The notes below the pieces were generated by a model that did not search any database, was not told the origin of the DNA, and saw only the letters and a program-made list of their open reading frames with translations. From positions 1-7,064 of the forward strand of contig QNDO01000077.1 in assembly GCA_003644895.1 (NCBI GenBank): a stretch of DNA of 7,064 nt, in the 5' to 3' direction. Positions 1 through 5,648 of this stretch are shown here, in pieces. The position numbers and the translations under genes are program-made. The DNA is from Candidatus Hydrothermota bacterium (GTDB taxonomy: Bacteria > Hydrothermota > Hydrothermia > UBA1063). Positions within the stretch are counted from its first letter, which is position 1. Every line of letters starts with the position of its first letter.

Positions 1-56
1 ACCTTTTTACCAATATGATCTGAAGTTAATTCTCCACAAGTATGAGTCCTATACAT
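1..56 (-). CDS. aspS: Aspartyl-tRNA synthetase, N-terminal fragment (cut by window edge)
   Basis: Only the first 18 codons and part of the next are present, reading MYRTHTCGELTSDHIGKK from an ATG at 56-54. This matches the conserved opening of bacterial-type AspRS (R-T-H-x-C-G-x-L-x-x-x-H-[IV]-G-x-x-V), which leads into the OB-fold anticodon-binding domain; the catalytic domain lies outside the window. The family's role is to charge tRNA-Asp (or Asp and Asn in non-discriminating forms) in the cytoplasm. The start is supported by a strong Shine-Dalgarno, GGGGAG at 68-63, six bases before the ATG. That site lies inside the last codons of the upstream UbiA-family gene, whose TAA ends two bases before this ATG, so the two are probably cotranscribed and translationally coupled. 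The call rests on a short stretch, so a look-alike is possible but unlikely. Confidence 0.75.
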   Translation of the reverse strand, partial: MYRTHTCGELTSDHIGKK

Positions 57-58
57 GG

Positions 59-1033
59 TTATCTCCCCGTGAGGGATGGATAATTTATCATAAATCTTTT
101 TGTATAATACATCCTTAACAAAATAAGAATTAAAATACCTAGAGCTAAAAATAAAGGAAATCTTAAAGCCACCATTAAGACAAACAGGAATGATACTGCT
201 CTGTACGAGATTTTGGCCATTTGCATTGATTCATCCCAGATGGAAATTATAAAAACAGGGAGTCCAACCAGTGAAGGTATCATCAAAAACACGTCAAATT
301 CTAAAAAAGAATAAATAAATGCAAGAAAGAGAAGAATAGAGGAGAGGATAGTTGCATTCCTTGCTCCCAGGAACACGCCAATAGTGTATTTGCCCGCTGT
401 CTGGTCCCCCTTGATATCCGGAATAGTTGTATTTATGAATACAGCGGATACGAAGAGTATATATCCAAAGGATTGAATAAAGGCCCTTCCCTGGATTTTA
501 CCCGTTACAGCCCATCCTGTAAGGAATGCAAGTACTCCGTATCCTATAGCATTTGCCAGCATATCGGCGATTGGACGGGCTTTTAATTCAACGGGTTTTA
601 CACTATAGGCTATCCCTAACAAGTAAGAAAGTATGAATAATATAACAAATTTGATACCAAGGAAATAGACAACAATCAAAGATACAAGTGCAAGTATAAT
701 TGCATAAATAGTTGCAGTTCTGATACTTATTATATTGTATGGAATCAAAAATAGTTTATTGTTTATTAGATCAGACTCCCGGTCAACAATTTGATTAATA
801 ATATAAACTGAAGACATCATAAGGCTATAAAGACCGAGAACCGCCCAGAACTTCCATGGTAAAATGAGAGTAAAACTAAAAGTTTCGAGAGCTGAACCCC
901 AGAAATATCCGAGAAAGAGAAAAGTCCAGACAGGAATCCAGAGAACAGGTCGTAACAGAAAAAAATAATCATACCAGCGAAGATTCAAATCGAATTTTAC
1001 ATTAGATTTATCAATTTCTTTTTTTACTTTCAT
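59..1033 (-). CDS. UbiA-family membrane prenyltransferase
   Basis: An intramembrane aromatic or polyol prenyltransferase that would transfer a polyprenyl group from a prenyl diphosphate to an acceptor in the cytoplasmic membrane. From the ATG at 1033 it has 324 residues, a normal family length, and about nine hydrophobic segments (roughly 24-46, 62-80, 105-125, 127-144, 160-177, 187-204, 228-245, 247-264, 283-308). The two Mg-diphosphate motifs are visible: N80-x3-D84-x3-D88 in NQIVDRESD, and D206-x3-D210 in PDIKGD. A YSVKPVELK stretch at 143-151 fits the family's conserved loop. The usual Arg-Pro after the first motif is replaced by NKLFLIP, so this is a divergent subfamily and the acceptor cannot be named (quinone, lipid ether and pigment branches all remain possible). 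An in-frame ATG at 1072 would add 13 residues, but 1033 is preferred because a promoter-like pair places the transcript start at that codon. Neither start has a Shine-Dalgarno. Confidence 0.88.
   Translation of the reverse strand: MKVKKEIDKSNVKFDLNLRWYDYFFLLRPVLWIPVWTFLFLGYFWGSALETFSFTLILPWKFWAVLGLYSLMMSSVYIINQIVDRESDLINNKLFLIPYNIISIRTATIYAIILALVSLIVVYFLGIKFVILFILSYLLGIAYSVKPVELKARPIADMLANAIGYGVLAFLTGWAVTGKIQGRAFIQSFGYILFVSAVFINTTIPDIKGDQTAGKYTIGVFLGARNATILSSILLFLAFIYSFLEFDVFLMIPSLVGLPVFIISIWDESMQMAKISYRAVSFLFVLMVALRFPLFLALGILILILLRMYYTKRFMINYPSLTGR
63..68 (-). promoter_or_regulatory. Shine-Dalgarno of aspS inside the end of the UbiA-family gene
   Basis: GGGGAG on the minus strand lies six bases before the aspS ATG (56-54) and within the last sense codons of the UbiA-family gene. 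Ribosomes finishing that gene stop two bases before the aspS start, which is the classic layout for translational coupling. It also shows that this organism does use Shine-Dalgarno initiation for internal operon genes. Confidence 0.7.
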
Positions 1034-1039
1034 AATTAA

Positions 1040-1068
1040 ATGATAAAACCCAGAGGAGCGATATGCAA
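1040..1068 (-). promoter_or_regulatory. Putative leaderless promoter of the UbiA-family gene
   Basis: On the minus strand, TTGCAT (1068-1063) is followed by exactly 17 bases and then TATCAT (1045-1040), a 5/6 match to the -10 consensus. Only six bases separate it from the ATG at 1033, so transcription would begin at or next to the start codon. The -35 box matches only the TTG core, so the call depends on the -10, the spacing and the repetition of this geometry before the other lead genes. A second pair, TTGACT (1099-1094), 17 bases, TTAAAT (1076-1071), lies upstream and would give a longer leader. Confidence 0.5.
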
Positions 1069-1222
1069 GCATTTAACGGCACTATACTCACATAGTCAAT
1101 TGCTCCCCAACTTCACATAATATATCTTATGTTAACTTAAATAGGCATATGAAATACAGCGGCTTAAATAAAACTCCTCTATTTCAGTTATGGTACTCAT
1201 TATAGAATTTTTAAAGAGTTTC

Positions 1223-1242
1223 TTCTTTCAATTTCTTTCAAT
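1223..1242. repeat. 10-bp perfect tandem direct repeat upstream of the deacetylase
   Basis: TTCTTTCAAT occurs twice back to back (1223-1232 and 1233-1242), followed by a degenerate third copy, CCTTTTGAAT (1243-1252), matching at six of ten positions. The unit is close to one DNA turn, so a protein reading it would contact one face of the helix. It ends 47 bp before the deacetylase -35 box, a plausible place for an activator or repressor. It could also be chance in pyrimidine-rich, AT-rich DNA. Confidence 0.5.
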
Positions 1243-1289
1243 CCTTTTGAATTTACTGTACAATTTCCATGTGTATTTTACTTTTAATT

Positions 1290-1318
1290 TTGATATTACT
1301 CCTCGCATAATTTATATT
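1290..1318 (+). promoter_or_regulatory. Putative promoter of the polysaccharide deacetylase
   Basis: TTGATA (1290-1295) is followed by 17 bases and TATATT (1313-1318), a good sigma70-type pair. The -10 ends five bases before an in-frame TTG at 1324 and eleven bases before the ATG at 1330. The message would therefore be leaderless from the TTG, or have a leader of only about four or five bases before the ATG. No Shine-Dalgarno precedes either codon. Confidence 0.55.
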
Positions 1319-1329
1319 ACTTATTGACT

Positions 1330-2097
1330 ATGATATACTTATTACAATATCATCAAATAACACCTCATGGAAACTGCTCTGGAACCTTTGTTACACCAAG
1401 GATTTTCGAAAGTCATATTAAAGAATTATGCAAAATGGGAATAAAAACTTTAACAAGAGAGAATTATATGCACATACTACTCCACCCCCCAAACGAAAAC
1501 TTTGTACTAATTACTTTTGATGACGGGTATGAAAATGTTTATAAATATGCTTTTCCTATTCTTGAGAAATATGGTCTAAAAGCGGCCGTATTTCCAATCA
1601 CAGCATATATAGGTAGGGTAAACCTATGGGAGGTTCCTTTCCTTGGCCGTCATGCTCATTTATCAAGGTCTCAGATAGTAGAACTACACAGAGCCGGATG
1701 GATAATTGGTTCTCATACAGTTACACATCCTGATTTGAGAAAATTGGATGAGCAAAAGTTAAAGGTGGAACTTGGAGTATCCAAGAAATCACTGGAAGAC
1801 ATTATTGGTGATGAAATACAGGCCTTGTCCTATCCTTATGGCCTGTACAATGCAAAAGTCAAGAAAGCTGTTAGAGATGCTGGGTACAACATTGCTTTTA
1901 AATCCGCGGGTAAATTAAAGTTTCCTTTAGATTTTTTGGAGGTCCCCAGAAGGAGTGTATATATATCTGATTTTTTTATTCGTACAAAACTAAATCCTAC
2001 TTATGAAAGATATTATCTGCTGTTTGAGAGAGTGGCTAATTATTTTGCAAGATTGAGCCCAGCTTACCTCACTATTTTCTCAAAGTCAGCCATGTAA
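1330..2097 (+). CDS. Polysaccharide deacetylase (NodB homology domain)
   Basis: A carbohydrate esterase family 4-type enzyme that would remove N-acetyl groups from a GlcNAc-containing glycan using a divalent metal. Numbering from the ATG (255 residues), motif 1 is TFDDG at 62-66 with catalytic-base Asp64 and metal-binding Asp65. Motif 2 is SHTVTHP at 128-134 with metal-binding His129 and His133. Motif 3 appears as SYPYG at 167-171, and VPRRSV at 206-211 fits the usual late strand. The protein opens directly with the LLQYHQI strand typical of these enzymes and has no signal peptide. That suggests a cytoplasmic or lipid-linked substrate rather than secreted peptidoglycan modification. The last 45 residues are rich in aromatic and hydrophobic residues and may touch the membrane. 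A TTG at 1324 would add two residues. Its end overlaps the convergent export gene by 26 bp. The exact substrate cannot be told. Confidence 0.9.
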   Translation: MIYLLQYHQITPHGNCSGTFVTPRIFESHIKELCKMGIKTLTRENYMHILLHPPNENFVLITFDDGYENVYKYAFPILEKYGLKAAVFPITAYIGRVNLWEVPFLGRHAHLSRSQIVELHRAGWIIGSHTVTHPDLRKLDEQKLKVELGVSKKSLEDIIGDEIQALSYPYGLYNAKVKKAVRDAGYNIAFKSAGKLKFPLDFLEVPRRSVYISDFFIRTKLNPTYERYYLLFERVANYFARLSPAYLTIFSKSAM

Positions 2098-3271
2098 CAA
2101 CAACTGTAGTAGCAATTTGCAGAATTTGCGCGTAATCCTGCCACCATTTTAACGTAACTGGTTTAACGTATATTATATCCCCAGGTTTTATTTCTAGAGG
2201 ATTTTTTAGTTTTTTGTTAGCTCGATATACCGTGGGTTTCCTGGACGCCCTATCAGTGAACCCTCCACAATATGAAATATACGTGGAAATGCCGGCTCCG
2301 GGTAGATAAGGTACCGGCTGAGGGTTCTTAACTTCACCAGCTACAAAGACCTTGTCAGTAAATGGTGGTATATAAAGGGTGTCATCGGGCATAATATACG
2401 TATCGAGGGTAACTTTGCCTTTCTTAGCTGAATAAATATCTTCAACTATTGAATAGCTTCTCAGACCTCCAGCCAGGTTGATAATCTCGCTCACTTTTAG
2501 ACTATCTTTAACCTCAATCTTTAGAACATTAGCATCGAAGGTGAGTATAAAGTTACCAGATAATGCCTGAACCTCCCGGGTGGCAAAACTTATTACTGGA
2601 TAGCCTTTCACTGCACCAACCACCACTACTCCACTCTTCACAAGAGGAATGTAAACCTTGTGCATTGTGGCTACCAGTGGATTTTGTGAATAATCTCCCT
2701 CCATGTAAAATTTCCTAAGGTTAATATTGTAAACATCTCCATTTACAGAAAATACTTTGATTCTTGAAATATCTGCGTCATAGGAACATTTTCCGCTTGA
2801 AATAAGTATATCCACAAGTCGCGCTGTGGAAAAGCTTCTTACTGGCCCTGGGTTGTTAATTCTTCCATAAAGAAAAATATTGAATCGTCTCGGTTTTAAC
2901 AATCGCACATCGAATTCTGTACCCTTGTAATATTTGGAGTACCAGATTTGTAAACTGTCTTTAAGCTGAGCGATGGTAAGCCCAGCAGCCTTTTTAAAAT
3001 CAAGAACAGAATGAATACCAGGCATGGAAGACTGAGTGCTCTGTAAGATTGTTGTACTCAGGTCTGGCAAAGGAAGCGTAAGCGCTATTTTCCCGTTTAG
3101 ATCCACCATGGCTATATAGGAAGTTCCAAGGTCTTTTATTAGGATCTCCAGACTATCCCCGGGACCTAAAGTATACTCTGATTCTTTAATAAAAGTATAG
3201 GGTGCTTCTCCAATCTGTACATTACCAGCTTCATATTGAAAAAGAAGAAATAATAACGCTATCTTGAACAT
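2072..3271 (-). CDS. SLBB-domain polysaccharide export protein (Wza-like)
   Basis: Probably a periplasmic or outer-membrane channel component for capsule or exopolysaccharide export. Residues 1-15 (MFKIALLFLLFQYEA) resemble a short signal peptide. Residues 33-46 (YTLGPGDSLEILIK) are the hallmark of the Poly_export domain. Three SLBB-like units follow: about 132-208 (starting IFLYGRINNPGPV), 216-302 (VVVVGAVKGYPV) and 307-371 (VFVAGEVKNPQPVPY, ending PGDIIYV). The C-terminus (about 376-396) begins with Trp-Trp and is a hydrophobic helix, the position of the membrane-crossing helix in Wza. There is no Cys in the signal region, so the lipid anchor usual in Wza is absent. It is the second gene after ispG: the ATG lies one base after the ispG stop, with a strong Shine-Dalgarno inside ispG. 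No polymerase, Wzc-like kinase or glycosyltransferase is visible beside it. Confidence 0.85.
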   Translation of the reverse strand: MFKIALLFLLFQYEAGNVQIGEAPYTFIKESEYTLGPGDSLEILIKDLGTSYIAMVDLNGKIALTLPLPDLSTTILQSTQSSMPGIHSVLDFKKAAGLTIAQLKDSLQIWYSKYYKGTEFDVRLLKPRRFNIFLYGRINNPGPVRSFSTARLVDILISSGKCSYDADISRIKVFSVNGDVYNINLRKFYMEGDYSQNPLVATMHKVYIPLVKSGVVVVGAVKGYPVISFATREVQALSGNFILTFDANVLKIEVKDSLKVSEIINLAGGLRSYSIVEDIYSAKKGKVTLDTYIMPDDTLYIPPFTDKVFVAGEVKNPQPVPYLPGAGISTYISYCGGFTDRASRKPTVYRANKKLKNPLEIKPGDIIYVKPVTLKWWQDYAQILQIATTVVVTWLTLRK

Positions 3272-3272
3272 T

Positions 3273-4340
3273 TTATCCTCCCTCCACCATATTGTTAATT
3301 TCCTCCATTAAAACCTCGAGTATCTCTTCTTCTTTAACTCTTTTTATAATTTTACCTTTTTTAAATATCACACCCTTACCGGGTTCTGCGGCAATACCTA
3401 TGTCTGCTTCACGAGCCTCACCTGGACCATTTACCTCGCATCCCATAATAGCCACCTTTATAGGATATTTAATCGATTTTAACTTTTCCTCAACCTTTTT
3501 AACAAGGCTTACAAGATCTATTCTTGTCCTTGCACAGGTGGGGCAGGATATAATTAAAGGCCCATTGGCTCTGATACCAAGGGATTTGAGGATTTCCCAG
3601 GCTACCTCGACTTCTTTTACCGGATCTTCGGTCAAAGACACCCTAATGGTATCTCCCACGCCTTGAAGTAAAAGAGTTCCAAGGGCTATGGCAGATTTTA
3701 CAGTACCCGGCAGCAGGGGACCTGCTTCTGTTACACCGATATGAATTGGGAACTGGATTTTGGAACTTAGTTCCAGGTTAGCTTCAATAGTCTGTATCAC
3801 GGAAGAAGACTTGATAGAAACAACAATATCTTCAAAACCATTTTCTGTAAAATAATTAACCCACCGGATTGCACTCTCAACCAGCCCTTGAGAAGTAACC
3901 CCATGATACTTATCAATCAGATCTATTTCTAGGGATCCGGAGTTTACTCCTATTCTAACAGCTTTTTTATTTTGTTTAAGAGACTCTATTATTTCCAGTA
4001 CTTTCTTTTTATCCCCGATATTACCTGGATTTATGCGTATTTTGTCAGCTCCTGCCTCCAGAGCCCCTATAGCCAACCTGTAGTTAAAATGAATATCAGC
4101 AATGAGAGGGACATCTGTTTGCTTTCTGATTTCTCTAAATGCTTCTAAAGACCTTCTATCGGGTATTGCTATCCTTATCAGTTCACAATCTGCGTTGGAT
4201 AATTCCTCTATCTGCCTCAAGGTTGCATCTATGTCAACTGTAGATGTGGAAGTCATAGATTGAACTCTTACTGGATTATTCCCCCCTATTCCGATATCTC
4301 TAACTTTTACTTCTCTGGTTTTTTTTCGTGGTTTTAGCAT
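3273..4340 (-). CDS. ispG: 4-hydroxy-3-methylbut-2-enyl diphosphate synthase (IspG/GcpE)
   Basis: Converts methylerythritol cyclodiphosphate to HMBPP, the penultimate step of the MEP isoprenoid pathway, in the cytoplasm using a 4Fe-4S cluster. At 355 residues it has the short bacterial form's length (E. coli 372), without the extra middle domain of plant and chlamydial forms. An N-terminal TIM-barrel region carries VRVQSMTSTST (24-34), PLIADIHFNYRLA (78-90) and KIRINPGNIG (100-109). The C-terminal cluster domain has SCPTCART (Cys266, Cys269) and MGCEVNGPGEA (Cys301), with Glu308 matching the glutamate that binds the fourth iron in the family. All expected cluster ligands are present, so the enzyme looks functional. 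It leads a two-gene operon with the SLBB export gene and diverges from sufS across 72 bp. It has no Shine-Dalgarno; a promoter-like pair ends seven bases before the ATG, suggesting a leaderless message. Confidence 0.97.
   Translation of the reverse strand: MLKPRKKTREVKVRDIGIGGNNPVRVQSMTSTSTVDIDATLRQIEELSNADCELIRIAIPDRRSLEAFREIRKQTDVPLIADIHFNYRLAIGALEAGADKIRINPGNIGDKKKVLEIIESLKQNKKAVRIGVNSGSLEIDLIDKYHGVTSQGLVESAIRWVNYFTENGFEDIVVSIKSSSVIQTIEANLELSSKIQFPIHIGVTEAGPLLPGTVKSAIALGTLLLQGVGDTIRVSLTEDPVKEVEVAWEILKSLGIRANGPLIISCPTCARTRIDLVSLVKKVEEKLKSIKYPIKVAIMGCEVNGPGEAREADIGIAAEPGKGVIFKKGKIIKRVKEEEILEVLMEEINNMVEGG
3276..3285 (-). promoter_or_regulatory. Shine-Dalgarno of the SLBB gene inside the ispG 3' end
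   Basis: GGAGGGAGGA on the minus strand forms the last codons of ispG (encoding the terminal Glu-Gly-Gly) and precedes the SLBB-gene ATG (3271-3269). The GGAGG core leaves a nine-base spacing. The ispG TAA and the next ATG are one base apart, which predicts translational coupling and fixes the SLBB start with confidence. Confidence 0.75.
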
Positions 4341-4347
4341 TGGGGTT

Positions 4348-4376
4348 ATTTTACACTTGCTTTTCTAATCTTTCAA
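4348..4376 (-). promoter_or_regulatory. Putative leaderless promoter of ispG
   Basis: On the minus strand TTGAAA (4376-4371), exactly 17 bases, then TAAAAT (4353-4348): four of six and five of six consensus matches. Seven bases (AACCCCA) separate the -10 from the ispG ATG at 4340. A start about seven bases past the -10 would put the first transcribed base at or beside the A of the ATG. No Shine-Dalgarno is present in those bases. Confidence 0.65.
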
Positions 4377-4377
4377 G

Positions 4378-4406
4378 TTGACTGTGCAATCACCCTAATT
4401 TATCCT
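4378..4406 (+). promoter_or_regulatory. Putative leaderless promoter of sufS-purM
   Basis: TTGACT (4378-4383), exactly 17 bases, then TATCCT (4401-4406), with six bases (ATTGCC) before the sufS ATG at 4413. The -35 matches consensus at five of six positions and the -10 at four. Its -35 box is one base pair from the oppositely oriented -35 of ispG, so the two polymerase sites must overlap. Confidence 0.65.
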
Positions 4407-4412
4407 ATTGCC

Positions 4413-5648
4413 ATGTGTAAAATAGATGTGGACCGCATAAGAAAAGATTTCCCTATCCTCAACAGGGAAATCAATGGACACAAACTTATATACCTCGATA
4501 ACGCTGCTACATCTCAGAGACCTTGGCAAGTTGCTCAAGCGGTGTATGATTTCTATACCAAACATAATGCCAATATCCACAGAGGATTGCATACTCTGAG
4601 TGAAGAGGCTACAGAGATGTACGAAGAAGCACACAGGGCTGTCAAAGAATTTATTAATGCACGTACATGGGAAGAGATAATTTTTACCAGAAATACCACA
4701 GAAGCTATTAACCTTGTTGCTTATTCTCTTGGCGTTCGTAGATTTAAGCCTGGCGATGAAATCATAATAACAATGATGGAACATCACTCAAATATGGTTC
4801 CCTGGCAAATGCTGAAAGATCTTTACGGTATAAAACTCCATTATATAAAATTGAGACCAGATGGTACCCTTGATTTGGAACATTATCGTTCTCTTTTGTC
4901 TCCCAATACCAAACTCGTCTCAGTGGCTCATGTGTCCAATGTACTTGGTGTTATTAATCCTGTGAAAGAAATTATAAAACTTGCCCATGATGTAGGTGCT
5001 TTAGTTTTGATAGATGCTGCTCAAAGCGCACCCCATCTAAAACTTGATGTTCAGGATATAGATTGTGATTTTATGGCTTTTTCTGGACACAAAATGTTAG
5101 GGCCTACAGGTATTGGTGTATTATATGGAAAAAAAGAATTGCTCGAGGAGATGGATCCTTTTCTTCGAGGGGGAGATATGATAAAACAGGTCAAAATTGA
5201 GGGAGCTAGCTGGAATGATCTTCCCTGGAAATTTGAAGCTGGGACATCTAATATTGCAGGAGGTATAGGTCTCAAAGCTGCAATAGAGTATCTTCAAAAT
5301 ATAGGGATGGATTGTATTTTCGAGCATGAGAAAGCACTTGCAAAATATACCATTAATAAGCTAAAAGAGATAGAGGAAGTCAAATTATTCGGACCCGAGG
5401 AACGGATTGGTGTAATTTCTTTTATAGTAGAAGGAATTTCCCCGGATCTGGTGGGAATTGCTATGAACGAAAAGGGAATAGCAATTCGCACTGGGTGTCA
5501 TTGTGCTCAACCACTACATGAATTCTTTGGGATTAGAGGAACGGCACGGGCTAGTTTCTACCTATACAATACCTTCGAAGAAGCAGATAAATTTATTGAA
5601 AGGTTGAAAGAAATCATAGCACAGTCAAAAAAAATAAATGTTATATAA
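4413..5648 (+). CDS. sufS: SufS-type cysteine desulfurase (class V aminotransferase fold)
   Basis: A PLP enzyme that takes sulfur from cysteine as a persulfide for Fe-S cluster assembly. Its 411 residues match SufS/CsdA (about 406). The start has YLDNAATSQRP (27-37). MEHHSN (122-127) includes the PLP-stacking histidine, and Asp201 and Gln204 lie in LIDAAQS. The Schiff-base lysine is Lys227 in SGHKMLGPTG. RGGDMI (252-257) and FEAGTSN (274-280) are typical of the group II branch. The mobile loop reads RTGCHCAQPL (359-368): Cys364 is the expected catalytic cysteine, and Cys362 replaces the first histidine of the common G-H-H-C-A motif. No sufB, C, D, E or U lies next to it here. Its last 11 bases overlap purM. 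It has no Shine-Dalgarno and probably a leaderless start. A selenocysteine lyase or CsdA role is possible but less likely. Confidence 0.93.
   Translation: MCKIDVDRIRKDFPILNREINGHKLIYLDNAATSQRPWQVAQAVYDFYTKHNANIHRGLHTLSEEATEMYEEAHRAVKEFINARTWEEIIFTRNTTEAINLVAYSLGVRRFKPGDEIIITMMEHHSNMVPWQMLKDLYGIKLHYIKLRPDGTLDLEHYRSLLSPNTKLVSVAHVSNVLGVINPVKEIIKLAHDVGALVLIDAAQSAPHLKLDVQDIDCDFMAFSGHKMLGPTGIGVLYGKKELLEEMDPFLRGGDMIKQVKIEGASWNDLPWKFEAGTSNIAGGIGLKAAIEYLQNIGMDCIFEHEKALAKYTINKLKEIEEVKLFGPEERIGVISFIVEGISPDLVGIAMNEKGIAIRTGCHCAQPLHEFFGIRGTARASFYLYNTFEEADKFIERLKEIIAQSKKINVI

Larger units (their letters stand above)
1034..1323. other. Divergent intergenic spacer between UbiA-family gene and deacetylase
   Basis: This 290-bp AT-rich region separates two divergently transcribed genes. 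It holds a promoter-like pair for each gene at its two ends, a perfect 10-bp tandem repeat at 1223-1242, and an imperfect 14-bp inverted repeat at 1127-1140 centred on GTTAAC. I see no small ORF with a convincing start, no tRNA fold and no riboswitch-like structure in it. Confidence 0.6.

Noticed and set aside
1034..1072. N-terminal extension of the UbiA-family protein from an ATG at 1072.
   Set aside because: The added 13 residues do not look conserved, no Shine-Dalgarno precedes it, and the promoter pair at 1040-1068 lies within this stretch. The upstream pair at 1071-1099 would overlap the ATG with its own -10.
1223..1250. CTTTCAATTTCTTTCAATCC resembles the end of some CRISPR repeats.
   Set aside because: There are no regularly spaced copies of a 25-40 bp repeat and no cas gene; it is a short tandem repeat only.
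3292..3666. A 124-codon open frame antisense to ispG.
   Set aside because: It lies wholly inside a clear ispG, its translation is low-complexity Ser/Thr/Pro-rich, and it has no ribosome site or family resemblance.
4395..4787. A 130-codon open frame antisense to the start of sufS.
   Set aside because: It covers the conserved sufS N-terminus and the divergent promoters, and its translation shows no recognisable domain.
5051..5491. Three short overlapping open frames antisense to sufS.
   Set aside because: They are 65-74 codons, mutually overlapping and without motifs; best explained as mirror frames of sufS.
5627..5637. Run of eight A residues as a possible programmed frameshift fusing SufS to PurM.
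   Set aside because: The purM frame has a TAA directly before its ATG, so slippage into that frame would only end SufS a few residues early.
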